Source: Pseudomonadota bacterium (GTDB lineage: Bacteria; Pseudomonadota; Gammaproteobacteria; Burkholderiales; Burkholderiaceae_C). Taken from it: a stretch of DNA of 64,000 nucleotides. Positions 1-11,306 of the stretch are shown here, one piece after another. The position numbers and the translations under genes were made by a program. The notes under the pieces are model-generated. The model did no database searches and was not told where the DNA came from. It saw nothing but the letters and a program-made list of their open reading frames with translations. The DNA lies in contig JAJZEB010000003.1 in assembly GCA_021805805.1 (NCBI GenBank), forward strand, positions 1 through 64,000, in the 5' to 3' direction. Each line of letters starts with the position of its first letter. Within the stretch, counting starts at the first letter, position 1.

Positions 1-112
1 CAAAATTGATCAGGTTGACGATCCCGTACACCATCGTGTAACCCAGTGCCACCAGCGCATACATGCTGCCCAGCACCAGGCCGTTGACGATCTGTTGTAT
101 GAACGTTTCCAT
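1..112 (-). CDS. livH: Branched-chain amino-acid ABC transporter permease LivH (5' part only)
   Basis: The minus strand reads METFIQQIVNGLVLGSMYAL followed by VALGYTMVYGIVNLINF before the window ends. This is the characteristic N-terminus of LivH-type inner-membrane permeases, which import leucine, isoleucine, valine or related substrates with LivM, LivG, LivF and a periplasmic binding protein. The ATG is at 112-110, with an AAGGA ribosome-binding site about nine bases upstream. Only 37 codons are present, so the exact substrate class cannot be judged. The gene points away from the rest of the window. Confidence 0.9.
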   Translation of the reverse strand, partial: METFIQQIVNGLVLGSMYALVALGYTMVYGIVNLINF

Positions 113-441
113 CCCGCGTTGTCCTTATGGGTTCAGGGTCTTGCTGTACACCGCTCCCGGTGGGCGCCTCGTGAGGCCCGGTTGGCCAGCGGTGTCGGGT
201 TCGCAAGTTTCATGCTCGGGTTCGGTTGGCCCTGCATGCCGTGACCGGATTCGACCCATGGGAGCTGCGCGCAGCCGACCCGCCGCAGCGTGGCATTGCT
301 TTCCCATCATTCTCGTGTCTCCGTGGACAAGTCACTTGCGTGAATCCTGTCTTGCTTGGTCGTCCGTATGGCCGCGAATGATAACCACACGGCAAGCTGC
401 CGCCCTCGCGGAAACCCCTGGGGGTGCACCGCGCTGCAGCG
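113..441. other. Intergenic region upstream of livH
   Basis: This 329-base stretch separates the stop of rarA from the start of livH, both on the minus strand. It should hold the livH promoter and leader. I saw no convincing -35/-10 pair, no terminator with a T tract and no open frame with a sensible start or protein-like composition. Confidence 0.5.
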
Positions 442-1770
442 TCACGCGCCTTCGCGGTGCACGCCCCGTGCCTCTCGATTGAGCCTGCGCAGCTCGGCCA
501 GACGCTCGCCGATGCGCGCTTCCTGGCCGCGCGGCGTCGGCCGGTACAGCCGCGCTTCGGGCGCGCCGGCAGGAAAGTAGCGCTCGCCCGCGGCGAACGC
601 GCCGGGCTCGTCGTGCGCGTAGCGGTAGCCTTGTGCGTGGCCGAGCTGCTGCATCAGCTGCGTCGGAGCATTGCGCAGGTGCGGCGGCACCGGTGCGCTG
701 CCGTGCGCGCGCACGAAGCGGCGCGCTTCGCCGGCAGCCAGGTACACCGCGTTGGATTTCGGCGCGATCGCCAGATACAGGACGGCCTGCACCAGCGCCA
801 GCTCACCCTCCGGACTGCCCAGGCGCTCGAACGCGGCCACCGCATCGACGGTATGGCCGAGGGCGCGCGGGTCGGCCAGCCCGATGTCCTCGCTGGCCAT
901 CCGGATCAGCCGGCGGCCGATGTACAGCGGGTCGACGCCGCCGTCGAGCATGCGCGTCATCCAGTACAGCGCGGCGTCCGGGTCGCTGCCGCGGACCGAT
1001 TTGTGCAGCGCGGAAATGACGTCGTAGAACTGGTCGCCGCCCTTGTCGTAGCGCCGCAAGGCCTCGCCGAGCGTGGTCTGCAGCAACGCGGCGTCGACGC
1101 GCACCTGGCCGCCGCGCCGAGCCGCCGCGGCGACCGCCTCGACGGCGTTGAGCAGCCTGCGCGCGTCGCCGTCGGCGTATGCGGCCAGCAGATCCAGCGC
1201 CTGCGCATCGGCCTGAAGTCCGCCTTCGGACTGCAGGCCGCGCTGAGCGAGGCGTTGCAGGTCCTCGGCGGCCAGCGGCTGCAGCACGTAGACCGTGGCG
1301 CGCGACAGCAACGCGCTGTTGACTTCGAACGACGGGTTCTCGGTCGTGGCGCCGATGAAGGTGAACAGCCCCGATTCGACATGCGGCAGGAAGGCGTCCT
1401 GCTGGGCCTTGTTGAAACGATGCACTTCGTCGACGAAGACCAGCGTGGCACGCCCGCCTGCGCGCTCGGCCTCGGCCAGCTGCACCGCCTCGCGAATGTC
1501 CTTGACCCCGCCCAGGACCGCCGAAATGGCGATGAAGCGGGCTTCGAACGCGCGTGCGATCAGCTGCGCCAGAGTCGTCTTGCCCACGCCCGGCGGCCCC
1601 CACAGGATCATTGAATGCAGGCGGTGGGTGTCGAACGCCAGCCGCAGCGGCTTGCCCTCGCCGAGCAGATGGGACTGGCCGACGACCTCGTCGAGGCTTT
1701 GCGGGCGCAGCCGTTCGGCCAGCGGCACGCTGCCTGCCGCAGGCTGGTCGAACAGACTGGCGCCGGGCAT
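442..1770 (-). CDS. rarA: Replication-associated recombination protein A (RarA/MgsA AAA+ ATPase)
   Basis: This 442-residue AAA+ ATPase of the RarA/WRNIP1 family acts at stalled replication forks. Visible motifs are Walker A GPPGVGKT at residues 58-65 and Walker B VFVDEVHRF at 111-119, then the sensor-1 stretch FIGATTENPSFEVN typical of RarA. The C-terminal part contains the family signature around GSDPDAALYWMTRML. I chose the ATG at 1770 (MPGASLFDQ). The frame is open further upstream, but that part overlaps lolA and is not protein-like. Only 4 bases separate it from the lolA stop, so ftsK, lolA and rarA probably form one transcript, as in other Burkholderiales. Confidence 0.95.
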   Translation of the reverse strand: MPGASLFDQPAAGSVPLAERLRPQSLDEVVGQSHLLGEGKPLRLAFDTHRLHSMILWGPPGVGKTTLAQLIARAFEARFIAISAVLGGVKDIREAVQLAEAERAGGRATLVFVDEVHRFNKAQQDAFLPHVESGLFTFIGATTENPSFEVNSALLSRATVYVLQPLAAEDLQRLAQRGLQSEGGLQADAQALDLLAAYADGDARRLLNAVEAVAAAARRGGQVRVDAALLQTTLGEALRRYDKGGDQFYDVISALHKSVRGSDPDAALYWMTRMLDGGVDPLYIGRRLIRMASEDIGLADPRALGHTVDAVAAFERLGSPEGELALVQAVLYLAIAPKSNAVYLAAGEARRFVRAHGSAPVPPHLRNAPTQLMQQLGHAQGYRYAHDEPGAFAAGERYFPAGAPEARLYRPTPRGQEARIGERLAELRRLNREARGVHREGA

Positions 1771-1774
1771 GGTC

Positions 1775-2464
1775 TCAGCGCTGGTCGAGCACGGCGGCTC
1801 CAGCCGGGGCCACGAAGCTGAAGGTCGATTCGGGCAGCGGTGGATTGCGCCGCGCATCGTCGAACTGGATGACCGAAGTGCGGCCGAATGCGTCGCGCAG
1901 CTGCATCTGTGCCAGCACGGCTCCGCCGGAGCCGTCGCGCAGCCCGATGCGCACCCAGGCGAACGCGCTGTCGCTGGAGCGTGGCGTGGCCAGGACCCAG
2001 TGCAACCCATCGGCGTCGGGCAGCGCCTGCAGCCGGAACACGGCGTCGATATCGGCGCCGGCCAGCAGCGCCGCCGGAGTTCCCGCCAGCGCGCGCGACG
2101 CGCGAGTCACCGTGACCTGGTCGAGGTCATGGTCGTAGGTCCAGATCGACGCTCCGTCGCTGACGATGTCCTGGTGGTACGGGCTGGTGTAGACCCAGCG
2201 AAAACGCCCGGGCCGCGCGAACGCGAAATGCCCGCGCGCGGTGGTCCCGCGCGCGCCCTTGGCATCGACCACCTGCTGGGTGAAATCGGCGCTGCCGCTT
2301 CGCGTCGTGCGCAGCCATTGCCGCAGCAGCGCGACCGCTCCAGCGTCGGGCGCGCCGGGCGCGGACGCGGCCGGCGACGCGGCTTGCGCGGCGCGCGCGG
2401 CCAGCGCAGTGGTGGACAGCAACAACAGCAGGCGGCGACGCGCGTGGTTCACGGAATTTCTCAC
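1775..2464 (-). CDS. lolA: Outer-membrane lipoprotein carrier protein LolA
   Basis: The protein is 229 residues with a cleavable signal peptide (a basic NHARRR stretch, then a leucine/alanine core ending near AAQA). LolA is the periplasmic chaperone that carries lipoproteins from the LolCDE complex to the outer membrane. The mature part shows the LolA features: DFTQQVVDAKG, the GHFAFARPGRFRWVYTSPY block and DIVSDGASIWTYDHDLDQVTV. The start is a GTG at 2464. A second GTG at 2452 would still keep the signal peptide, so the exact start is open. It lies 20 bases after ftsK and 4 bases before rarA. Confidence 0.9.
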   Translation of the reverse strand: MRNSVNHARRRLLLLLSTTALAARAAQAASPAASAPGAPDAGAVALLRQWLRTTRSGSADFTQQVVDAKGARGTTARGHFAFARPGRFRWVYTSPYHQDIVSDGASIWTYDHDLDQVTVTRASRALAGTPAALLAGADIDAVFRLQALPDADGLHWVLATPRSSDSAFAWVRIGLRDGSGGAVLAQMQLRDAFGRTSVIQFDDARRNPPLPESTFSFVAPAGAAVLDQR

Positions 2465-2483
2465 AAAACGAATCGGTAGGGAG

Positions 2484-4799
2484 TCAGGGCTCGGCGCGTG
2501 CAGGCACCAGGATTTCGCGGTTGCCGTTGCTCGACAGCGCCGAGACCAGACCGGCTTTTTCCATCTGCTCGAGCAACCGCGCCGAACGGTTGTAGCCGAT
2601 GCGCAAATGACGCTGCACCAGCGAAATCGACGCCTTGCGGCTTTGCAGCACGACCTGCACCGCCTGGTCGTACAGCGGATCGGCCTCGGCGTCGGCCGGG
2701 CCTTCGAAACCTCCGCCGAGATCGCCTCCCGCGTCGGCGGCGGGCTCGAGCAGCCCAGGCACGTAATCGGGCTCGCCCTGGGTCTTGAGCTGCTCGACCA
2801 CGCGGTGCACCTCGCCGTCGCCGACGAACGCGCCGTGCACCCGCAGCGGCGACCCCGAGCCGGGCGGCAAGTACAGCATGTCGCCCATGCCGAGCAGGCT
2901 CTCGGCGCCCATCTGGTCGAGGATGGTGCGCGAATCGACCTTGCTCGAGACCTGGAACGCGATGCGCGTCGGGATGTTGGCCTTGATCAGACCGGTGATG
3001 ACGTCGACGCTGGGGCGCTGCGTGGCCAGGATCAGGTGGATGCCGGCGGCGCGCGCCTTCTGCGCCAGGCGCGCGATCAGCTCCTCGATCTTCTTGCCCA
3101 CGACCATCATCAGGTCGGCCAGCTCGTCGATGACGACGACGATGTACGGCAGGTGCTGCAGCGGCTCGGGACTTTCGGGAGTCAATGACAGCGGGTTCGG
3201 CAGATGCTCTCCGCGCTGCGTCGCATCGTGCACGCGGGCGTTGAAACTCGCCAGGTTGCGCACCCCCAGCTTGCTCATCAGCTTGTAGCGCCGCTCCATC
3301 TCGGCAACGCACCAGTTCAATGCGTGCGCGGCCTGCTTCATGTCCGTGACCACCGGAGCGAGCAGATGCGGTATTCCCTCGTAGACGCTGAGTTCGAGCA
3401 TCTTGGGGTCGATCATCAGCATCCGCACCTGGCGCGCCTCGGCCTTGTACAGCAGGCTGAGGATCATCGCGTTGACGCCGACCGACTTGCCCGAGCCGGT
3501 CGTCCCGGCCACGAGCAGATGCGGCATTTTCGCCAGGTCGGCGACGACCGGGTTGCCGACGATGTCCTTGCCCAGACCCATCGTGAGGGTCGACTGCGCG
3601 TCGTGGTAGACCTGCGAGCCGAGGATCTCGGCCAGATGGATCGTCTGCCGCTTGGCGTTCGGCAGCTCCAGCGCCATGGTGTTCTTGCCCGGGATGGTCT
3701 CGACCACGCGGATGCTGACCAGCGAAAGCGCGCGCGCCAGGTCGCGCGACAGCGCGACCACCTGCGCGCCCTTCACGCCGGGCTCGGGTTCGACCTCGTA
3801 GCGCGTGATCACCGGCCCCGGCGAGGCCGCGACGACGCGCACGCAGACGCCGAAGTCCTTCAGCTTCTTCTCGATCAGCCGCGAGGTGAATTCCAGCGTC
3901 TCGGCGCCAATGGCGTCCTGCGGCGCGCCGCCGTGATCGAGCAGGTCGAGCGTCGGCAGGCTGCCCGACTGGATTTCGCGGAACAGCGGCTGCTGGCGCT
4001 CGCGCTCGACGCGCGGCGACTGCGGCACCCGCACCACCGGTGGTTCGATGAACACCGGCGCGAACGCCTCTTCGTCGTCGCGTTGCTGCGCGCTCTCGAA
4101 GTCGGCGTCGCGCTGTTGCGCGATGAGCGCGCCGGCGGCGCGGTCGCGCTGCTGCGCACGGCGCGCGCGGACCCGCTCCCAGGCCCGCTCGAGCAGCCAC
4201 CCGACGCGCTCGGCAAGGTCGCCCCAGCTGATGCGCGCGAACCACGACAGCGCGAGCAGGAACGCTGCCAGCAGCACGATCGCACTGCCGGTGAAACCGA
4301 GCATGCGCTGCGCGGCCAGTCCCAGCCAGGTACCGATGATTCCTCCCGCCCCGCCCGGAAGCGATGCGCCCAGGCGCCACAGCCGCGTGGCCTCGAGTGC
4401 GGCGCTGACCAGCGGCAGCAGCGCCAGCCCGCCGGCCCCGCCGATGCGCGCCAGCCAGCCTTCAGGGTCGGCAGCCGGAGCATGCGCACGGCGCCAGGCG
4501 CGCAGCAGCAGATACAGCCCCATCGGCAGCAACCACAACGCCGAGAAACCAAGCAGGAAATAAAGTATGTCCGCGGTCCACGCGCCGAGCGCACCGACCA
4601 GGTTGCGCGTGACCTGCTCGCCCAGGCCCGACGTCGTCCACGACGGGTCGCTGCGGTGGTAGCTGAGCATCGCCAGCGCCAGCAGCAGCCAGCCCAGCGC
4701 TGCGACGAGCAGGCGCATTTCGCCGAGCAGGCGACTGCGGCGCGGTCGCGCGGCGGCATCGGACGCGCGCAGGAATGAGAGACGATCGAACAACGGCAC
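2484..4799 (-). CDS. ftsK: DNA translocase FtsK
   Basis: FtsK is the septal DNA pump that resolves chromosome dimers and clears DNA from the division site. At 771 residues this is the compact form common in betaproteobacteria. Several membrane segments lie in the first 180 residues, followed by a short charged linker. The motor has the Walker A GTTGSGKS, the [11 protein letters not shown] and [12 protein letters not shown] blocks and RPSVDVITG. The C-terminus is a winged-helix gamma domain ([26 protein letters not shown]) that reads KOPS sites. The start is a GTG at 4799 without a clear ribosome-binding site. A start further in is possible but would cut into the first membrane helix. Confidence 0.95.
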   Translation of the reverse strand: MPLFDRLSFLRASDAAARPRRSRLLGEMRLLVAALGWLLLALAMLSYHRSDPSWTTSGLGEQVTRNLVGALGAWTADILYFLLGFSALWLLPMGLYLLLRAWRRAHAPAADPEGWLARIGGAGGLALLPLVSAALEATRLWRLGASLPGGAGGIIGTWLGLAAQRMLGFTGSAIVLLAAFLLALSWFARISWGDLAERVGWLLERAWERVRARRAQQRDRAAGALIAQQRDADFESAQQRDDEEAFAPVFIEPPVVRVPQSPRVERERQQPLFREIQSGSLPTLDLLDHGGAPQDAIGAETLEFTSRLIEKKLKDFGVCVRVVAASPGPVITRYEVEPEPGVKGAQVVALSRDLARALSLVSIRVVETIPGKNTMALELPNAKRQTIHLAEILGSQVYHDAQSTLTMGLGKDIVGNPVVADLAKMPHLLVAGTTGSGKSVGVNAMILSLLYKAEARQVRMLMIDPKMLELSVYEGIPHLLAPVVTDMKQAAHALNWCVAEMERRYKLMSKLGVRNLASFNARVHDATQRGEHLPNPLSLTPESPEPLQHLPYIVVVIDELADLMMVVGKKIEELIARLAQKARAAGIHLILATQRPSVDVITGLIKANIPTRIAFQVSSKVDSRTILDQMGAESLLGMGDMLYLPPGSGSPLRVHGAFVGDGEVHRVVEQLKTQGEPDYVPGLLEPAADAGGDLGGGFEGPADAEADPLYDQAVQVVLQSRKASISLVQRHLRIGYNRSARLLEQMEKAGLVSALSSNGNREILVPARAEP

Positions 4800-4816
4800 A
4801 GCTCAGGTTGACGGGT

Positions 4817-5488
4817 TCAGGCCAGCGAGGCAAGACGTTCGCGCAGCAGCACGCAGCCGTCGACCTGCTCGGCGACCAGGCCACGCTGCTCGAAGTCCTT
4901 CATGACGCGACTGACCATTTCGCGCGATGCACCCACCATTTTCGCCAGGTCCTGGCGCGAAACCTTGGCGCGGATCAGCCGCTGCCGGCCGTCGATATCG
5001 CTCATCTCGAGCAAGGCGCGCGCCACACGCCCGTACACATCCATCAGCGCCAGCGATTCGATCTTGCTGTCGGCGCGGCGCAGCCTCTGCACCAGCCCGC
5101 GCATGATCGAAAACGACATGCTCGAATTCTCGGGCAGGCTCTGCAGAAAGGCGACCCGCCCGAGCATCAGCACGTCGGTCTGCACCTCGGCACTGACCGA
5201 CGCCGAATGCGGCTGGCCGTCGATCAGGCTCATCTCGCCGACATGGTCGCCGGGGTGCAGCAGCGCGAGGATGACCTCGCGCCCGCGCGCGTCCACGCTG
5301 ACCACCCGCGCGCGCCCGGCGAGGATGATGAACAACGCGTTCGAGCGCCCACCTTGTTCAACGATCGACTCTCCGCGCTTGTAACGCTTCTTGACGATCG
5401 ACTGCGACAGCGTCCAGGCCTGCGCTTCGGTGAGTACCGAAAACATCGGGACCCGACGCACCAGGTCGATATTGGTAATCGCCGCCAT
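4817..5488 (-). CDS. Crp/Fnr-family transcriptional regulator
   Basis: The protein is 223 residues. The N-terminal half is a cyclic-nucleotide-binding-type beta barrel (RGESIVEQGGRSNALFIILAG, then PGDHVGEMSLIDGQPHSASV). A long dimerisation helix follows, then a Crp-type helix-turn-helix near residues 165-200 (SRQDLAKMVGASREMVSRVM). No cysteine cluster of the Fnr type is visible, so it is closer to Crp. The ligand is unknown. The ATG at 5488 is preferred over an upstream start because AAGGAG sits six bases before it. The gene is divergent from trxB, a conserved Burkholderiales arrangement. It may regulate trxB or the ftsK-lolA-rarA genes downstream. Confidence 0.88.
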   Translation of the reverse strand: MAAITNIDLVRRVPMFSVLTEAQAWTLSQSIVKKRYKRGESIVEQGGRSNALFIILAGRARVVSVDARGREVILALLHPGDHVGEMSLIDGQPHSASVSAEVQTDVLMLGRVAFLQSLPENSSMSFSIMRGLVQRLRRADSKIESLALMDVYGRVARALLEMSDIDGRQRLIRAKVSRQDLAKMVGASREMVSRVMKDFEQRGLVAEQVDGCVLLRERLASLA

Positions 5489-5552
5489 CGTGGCTCCTTG
5501 CAACAGCTGCAGATGCTAACCCAGCGCGGGCGCAGCCAACCGGCACGCCACC

Positions 5553-6569
<1,017 letters not shown>

Positions 6570-6692
6570 CGCACAGGCTGCCGACAGCAGCTCGCTGCCT
6601 TGCGGCGCGCGCGGCGGCGCGCTAAGTTCAGTCTCCTGTCAGCTTCGTGATACAGGCTGGCGTATGTTTTGGCGAAAACAGGAGACATATCG

Positions 6693-8387
6693 ATGAACGA
6701 CGCCGCCCAAGCCTTTGTCGCCGCGCGCGACACCCTGCTGCGCCTGCGCAGCGACCACGCGGCCGCGCAGGCGGCGTTCGACTGGCCGCGCCCGACCCAT
6801 TTCAACTGGGCGCTGGACTATTTCGATGCGATGGCGCGCGACAATCCTGCACCCGCGCTGTGGATCGTCGAGGACGACGGAAGCGAGGCGCGTCACAGTT
6901 TCGCCGACATGCACCTGCGCAGCCAGCGCATGGCGTCGTTCCTGCGCGCACACGGCGTGCGCCGCGGCGACCGCGTGATGCTGATGCTGCCGAACTGCGT
7001 CGCGTTGTGGGACTGCATGCTGGCGGCGATCAAGCTCGGCGCGGTGATGATCCCGGCGACCACGCTGCTGACTGCCGAGGACCTGGCCGACCGCATCGAG
7101 CGCGCCGGAATCGCGCACGTGATCACCACCGCGGCCGACGCCGCCAAATTCGCTCCCCTGCCTGCCGCGGCCGCGTTGCGCGGGCGCTTCGCCACCGGCG
7201 CGCATGCCGGCTGGATCGACCTCGGCGCGGCTGAAGCGGCGCCGGCCGATTTCGCCGCCGACGCGCCGACCCCGGCCGACGACCCGCTGCTGCTGTATTT
7301 CACTTCGGGCACCACGTCCAAGCCGAAGCTGGTGCAGCACAGCCAGATCAGTTACCCGATCGGGCATTTGTCGACCATGTACTGGATCGGACTGCAACCC
7401 GGCGACGTGCACTGGAACATCAGCTCGCCCGGCTGGGCCAAGCACGCGTGGAGCTGCTTTTTCGCGCCGTGGAACGCCGGCGCCTGCGTGTTCGCGTTCA
7501 ACCAGCCGCGCTTCGACGCCGACGCCGCGCTGCGCACCGCGGCGCGCTGCGGCGTGACCACGCTGTGCGCACCGCCCACCGTCTGGCGGCTGTGCATCCA
7601 GCAGGACCTGAAAAGCTACGCGGTCAAGTTCCGCGAACTGATCGGCGCCGGCGAGCCGCTGAATCCGGAAATCATCGCCCGGGTCGAAGCCGCCTGGGGA
7701 ATCCGCATCCGCGACGGCTACGGCCAGACCGAGACCTGCGCGATGGTCGGCAACGCACCGGGGCAGCCGCTGACGCCCGGTGCGATGGGACGGCCGCTGC
7801 CCGGCTGGAGCCTCGAGCTGCTCGACCTCGACGGCCAGCCGGCCGACGAAGGCGAAGTCTGCGTCGCGCTGGATCCGCGCCCGGTCGGGCTGATGGCCGG
7901 CTACGCCGGCGACGCGGCGAAGACCGCGCAGGTGATGCACGACGGCTACTACCATACCGGCGACGTCGCGCAGCGCAACGCCGACGGCACCTTCACCTTC
8001 GTCGGCCGCACCGACGATGTGTTCAAGGCCTCGGACTACCGCATCAGCCCGTTCGAGCTCGAAAGCGTGTTGATCACCCATCCGGCGGTGGCCGAGGCCG
8101 CGGTCGTGCCCAGCCCCGATCCGGTGCGGCTGGCGGTGCCGAAGGCGTTCATCGCCTGCCGCGCCGGGTTCGCACCGAGCCGCGAGCTGGCGCTCGACGT
8201 GTTGCGCTACGCGCGCGAAAACCTGGCCGCGTACAAGCGGGTGCGGCGGGTCGAGTTCTACGAGCTGCCGAAGACCATCTCGGGCAAGATCCGCCGCGTG
8301 CAGCTGCGCGCACTCGAGCAGCAGGCCGACGCCCCGCGCCGCGAACTCGAATTCCGCGAGGAGGATTTCCCCGAACTGCGCGGTTGA
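6693..8387 (+). CDS. AMP-dependent acyl-CoA synthetase, medium-chain (ACSM/MACS) type
   Basis: This is a 564-residue adenylate-forming enzyme. It should activate a carboxylic acid with ATP to the acyl-AMP and then to the acyl-CoA. The AMP-binding loop YFTSGTTSKPK is near residue 200, with YGQTET, HTGDVAQRN and the C-terminal catalytic-lysine block PKTISGKIRR. The SSPGWAKHAWSCFFAPWNAGA region resembles medium-chain acyl-CoA synthetases more than acetyl-CoA synthetase. AGGAGA lies seven bases before the ATG at 6693, which settles the start; frames opening upstream lack such a site. The natural acid substrate is not evident from the neighbours. Confidence 0.88.
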   Translation: MNDAAQAFVAARDTLLRLRSDHAAAQAAFDWPRPTHFNWALDYFDAMARDNPAPALWIVEDDGSEARHSFADMHLRSQRMASFLRAHGVRRGDRVMLMLPNCVALWDCMLAAIKLGAVMIPATTLLTAEDLADRIERAGIAHVITTAADAAKFAPLPAAAALRGRFATGAHAGWIDLGAAEAAPADFAADAPTPADDPLLLYFTSGTTSKPKLVQHSQISYPIGHLSTMYWIGLQPGDVHWNISSPGWAKHAWSCFFAPWNAGACVFAFNQPRFDADAALRTAARCGVTTLCAPPTVWRLCIQQDLKSYAVKFRELIGAGEPLNPEIIARVEAAWGIRIRDGYGQTETCAMVGNAPGQPLTPGAMGRPLPGWSLELLDLDGQPADEGEVCVALDPRPVGLMAGYAGDAAKTAQVMHDGYYHTGDVAQRNADGTFTFVGRTDDVFKASDYRISPFELESVLITHPAVAEAAVVPSPDPVRLAVPKAFIACRAGFAPSRELALDVLRYARENLAAYKRVRRVEFYELPKTISGKIRRVQLRALEQQADAPRRELEFREEDFPELRG

Positions 8388-8411
8388 TGCGCCTCGTGCG
8401 GTGAGCCCGGT

Positions 8412-8448
8412 GGCCGGGCTGGGCGCAGCCCGGCCCCGGGGGCGCTCA
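8412..8448. repeat. GC-rich palindromic element between convergent genes (copy 1)
   Basis: A nine-base perfect stem (GGCCGGGCT at 8412-8420, AGCCCGGCC at 8427-8435) is followed by a segment at 8423-8448 that recurs with one base changed at 37591-37616. It lies between the convergent acyl-CoA synthetase and orn genes and runs into the orn stop codon. There is no T tract, so it may be a REP-like element or a weak bidirectional terminator. Confidence 0.55.
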
Positions 8449-9042
8449 GACGGATATGACCGACGGCGCCGCGGCTTGCAGGAAGTGCGTCCGATAGTGA
8501 AGCAACTCGTCGATCGACTCGTGGATATCGGCCAGCGCGGTGTGCTCCTGGCGTTTCTTGAACGCCGCGCAGACATCCGGGCGCCAGCGCCGCGCCAGCT
8601 CCTTGAGCGTGCTCACGTCGAGGTTGCGGTAATGGAAGAACGCTTCCAGCTGCGGCATCCAGCGTGCCATGAAGCGCCGGTCCTGGCAGATGCTGTTGCC
8701 GCACATCGGGCTCTTGCCGGCCGGCACGTAGCGCGCGGCAAACGCCAGCAGCTGCTGTTCGGCCGCGACCTCGTCGAGATCGCTCGCCGCCACCTTGGCG
8801 ATCAGCCCGGAGCGGCCGTGGGTACCCTTGTTCCACGAATCCATGGCGTCCATCACCGCTTCGCTCTGGTGCACGACCAGCACCGGCCCCTCGACGCGGA
8901 CGGTGACCTGCGCGTCGGTGACGACCAGCGCGACTTCGATGATGCGGTCGCCGTCGGGATTCAATCCGGTCATTTCCATGTCGACCCAGAGCAGGTTGGT
9001 GTCGAGGCAGGCGAGTTCGGGGGTTGCGGTCGTCGATTTCAT
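8446..9042 (-). CDS. orn: Oligoribonuclease
   Basis: This 198-residue DEDDh 3'-5' exonuclease degrades di- to pentanucleotides, including pGpG, the end product of cyclic-di-GMP breakdown. The first acidic pair is in [14 protein letters not shown] (Asp21, Glu23). The second and third motifs are visible as [12 protein letters not shown] and [14 protein letters not shown]. The ATG at 9042 gives the usual family length; the frame upstream of it is not protein-like. It is divergent from the ste24-like gene, the usual order in Burkholderiales. The cyclic-di-GMP enzymes at 33353-37590 make this enzyme relevant to the same signalling chain. Confidence 0.95.
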   Translation of the reverse strand: MKSTTATPELACLDTNLLWVDMEMTGLNPDGDRIIEVALVVTDAQVTVRVEGPVLVVHQSEAVMDAMDSWNKGTHGRSGLIAKVAASDLDEVAAEQQLLAFAARYVPAGKSPMCGNSICQDRRFMARWMPQLEAFFHYRNLDVSTLKELARRWRPDVCAAFKKRQEHTALADIHESIDELLHYRTHFLQAAAPSVISV

Positions 9043-9140
9043 GCCAAATGGTGTCTGCGACAGCACGGTGGTGGCTGCCCGGTGGAATAATGCGCGCTGC
9101 GCCATCGCATCGGATGGCGGCGCCCGACCCAAATTCTCGC

Positions 9141-10406
9141 ATGTCCCCACGAATTCCCGCGCTGGCCTGGTCGGCGGCATTCGCTGCCTCGCTGCTGCTC
9201 GGCACCGCGCTGAAACTGTGGCTGGCGGCGCGCCAGGTCCGCCACGTGCAGGCGCACCGCGGAGCGGTGCCGGCGCCGTTCGCCGCGTCGATCGATCTTC
9301 CCGCCCACCGCAAGGCTGCCGACTACACCATCGCGCGCGCCCGCTTCGGACAGCTGCATACCCTGTACAGCGCGCTGCTGATCGTCGTCTGGACCCTGCT
9401 CGGCGGACTGCAGGGGCTGGCCGAGACCATCGGCGCGCACCTGGGAGACGGCATCGGCGCGCAGCTCGCGCTGCTCGGGGCCTTCGCGCTGCTGGGCAGC
9501 CTGCTCGACCTGCCTTGGGACCTGTGGCAGACCTTCCGGCTCGAAGCGCGCTTCGGCTTCAATCGCAGCACCCCGGCGCTGTTCACCGTCGATGCGCTGC
9601 GCAATCTGGCCGTGTCGGCGTGCCTGCTGGCGCCGCTGGCCTGGCTGCTGCTGTGGCTGATGCGCGCCAGTGGACTGTGGTGGCTCTGGGGCTGGGCCGC
9701 GTTCGCCGTCTTCAGCCTGGTGATGATGGTGGCGTTCCCGACCTTGATCGCGCCGCTGTTCAACCGCTTCGAGCCGCTGCCCGAAGGCGAGGTCCGGCAG
9801 CGCGCGCAGGCGCTGATGCAGCGCTGCGGTTTCGCGCTGCAGGGCTTGTACGTGATGGACGGATCGCGCCGCAGCGCGCATGCGAACGCGTATTTCACCG
9901 GAATCGGCAGCGCGCGCCGGGTGGTGCTTTACGACACCCTGCTGCAACAGCTCGACCCGGTTCAGATCGAAGCCGTGCTCGCGCACGAAGTCGGGCACTA
10001 CAAGCGGCACCACATCCGCCAGCGCCTGGTGCTGACGCTGCTGACCAGCCTGGCCGGTTTCGCCCTGCTGGGCTGGCTTGCAACCCGAAGCTGGTTCTAC
10101 ATCGGACTGGGCTGCGTGCCGCAACCGCCGCAGGCGATCACGCTGCTGCTGTACGCGCTGGCGCTGCCGGTGTTCGGCGTGTTCGTCACCCCGGTGGGTG
10201 CTGCGTGGTCGCGGCGCCACGAGTTCGAGGCCGACGCGTACGCGGCCGCGAACTCCGATGCGCGCGCGCTGGGTTCGGCACTGGTGCGCATGTACCGTGA
10301 CAATGCCAGCACGCTGACACCGGACCCGCTGTACGCGAGCTTCTACTACAGCCACCCTCCGGCGCTGCAACGCCTGGACCGGCTGCACGTGCTGCCGGGC
10401 GCATGA
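9141..10406 (+). CDS. M48 family (Ste24-type) membrane metalloprotease
   Basis: This 421-residue integral membrane protein is of the CAAX-prenyl-protease/Ste24 type. The zinc motif HEVGH is at residues 282-286 and a downstream HEFEAD supplies the third ligand. N-terminal hydrophobic segments begin in the first 25 residues, with further ones flanking the catalytic site, as in the family. Bacteria do not prenylate proteins in the yeast manner, so the natural substrate is unknown; membrane protein quality control is a common assumption. The ATG at 9141 was chosen because the open frame upstream overlaps orn antisense. Its stop overlaps the rsgA start by four bases. Confidence 0.9.
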   Translation: MSPRIPALAWSAAFAASLLLGTALKLWLAARQVRHVQAHRGAVPAPFAASIDLPAHRKAADYTIARARFGQLHTLYSALLIVVWTLLGGLQGLAETIGAHLGDGIGAQLALLGAFALLGSLLDLPWDLWQTFRLEARFGFNRSTPALFTVDALRNLAVSACLLAPLAWLLLWLMRASGLWWLWGWAAFAVFSLVMMVAFPTLIAPLFNRFEPLPEGEVRQRAQALMQRCGFALQGLYVMDGSRRSAHANAYFTGIGSARRVVLYDTLLQQLDPVQIEAVLAHEVGHYKRHHIRQRLVLTLLTSLAGFALLGWLATRSWFYIGLGCVPQPPQAITLLLYALALPVFGVFVTPVGAAWSRRHEFEADAYAAANSDARALGSALVRMYRDNASTLTPDPLYASFYYSHPPALQRLDRLHVLPGA

Positions 10407-11299
10407 CGCGCATGGCGGCGCGCATCGTCGCTGCGCATGGCCGCAGTTTCGTCGCCGACACCGGTGACGGCGAGCCGTTGCGTTGCGTTGCACGCGGACG
10501 GCGTGCCGAAGTTGCCTGCGGCGACCAGGTGCTGCTGCGCGCGGGGGATCCGGCGATCATCGAGCAGGTCCTGCCGCGCCGCAACGCGCTGTGGCGCGAG
10601 GACGTCTGGCGCAGCAAGGTGTTCGCGGTCAACCTGGACCTGGTCGTCGTCGTCACCGCGGCGCAGCCGTCGCCGAACCTGGACCTGATCGGCCGCGCGC
10701 TGATCGCCGCACGCGCCGAGGACATCGACGCCGTGGTGGTCATCAACAAATGCGACCTCGATTCCACCGCCGCATTGCGCGTGCGTCTGCAGCCGCTGCG
10801 CGATGTCGGCTACGTCGTGCTCGAACTGAGCGCGCGCGCGGACCGCGGGCAGGCGCGCACGCTGCTGCGGCCCTGGCTCGACGGGCGCACCAGCATGCTG
10901 ATCGGCGCCTCCGGCGTCGGCAAGTCCACGCTGGTCAATGCGCTGGTCCCGGGTCTGGATCTGCACACCCAGGCCGTGTCCGCGGCACTGGACTCGGGAC
11001 GGCACACGACGACTGCGACGCGGCTGTACCCGCTGCCCGGATTCGCCACAGGCAGCGCGCTGCTCGATTCGCCCGGATTCCAGGCCTTCGGACTGCACCA
11101 GCTCTCGGTCAGCCAGCTGCAGCACGCGCTGCCCGAAATCGCCGCGCGCAACGGGAAGTGCCGATTCCACAACTGCACCCACCGCCAGGAACCCGGCTGC
11201 GCGGTGCGCGATGCGGTGCAGGCCGGCGCCATCGACGCCGAGCGCTACGCGCTTTACTTGCGCGTGCTGCAGGAGCTGCTCGACGCGCCGCGCGCGTAG
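10403..11299 (+). CDS. rsgA: Small ribosomal subunit biogenesis GTPase RsgA
   Basis: This is a 298-residue circularly permuted GTPase that checks late 30S subunit maturation. An OB-fold comes first, then G4 (NKCDL, about residue 114), G1 (GASGVGKST, about 168) and G3 (DSPGF). The C-terminal zinc knuckle is CRFHNCTHRQEPGC. The permuted order G4-G1-G3 is diagnostic of RsgA/YjeQ. It overlaps the protease gene by four bases (ATGA), which suggests coupled translation, and converges on argF. Confidence 0.95.
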   Translation: MTRMAARIVAAHGRSFVADTGDGEPLRCVARGRRAEVACGDQVLLRAGDPAIIEQVLPRRNALWREDVWRSKVFAVNLDLVVVVTAAQPSPNLDLIGRALIAARAEDIDAVVVINKCDLDSTAALRVRLQPLRDVGYVVLELSARADRGQARTLLRPWLDGRTSMLIGASGVGKSTLVNALVPGLDLHTQAVSAALDSGRHTTTATRLYPLPGFATGSALLDSPGFQAFGLHQLSVSQLQHALPEIAARNGKCRFHNCTHRQEPGCAVRDAVQAGAIDAERYALYLRVLQELLDAPRA

Positions 11300-11306
11300 G
11301 CGGGCC

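Noticed and set aside
424..1614. A 396-codon plus-strand frame opposite rarA
   Set aside because: It is antisense to a clear rarA gene. Its arginine/alanine/histidine composition is what high-G+C antisense frames produce.
3204..4778. A 524-codon plus-strand frame opposite ftsK
   Set aside because: Antisense to FtsK motor motifs, with glutamine/arginine/histidine-rich composition and no domain.
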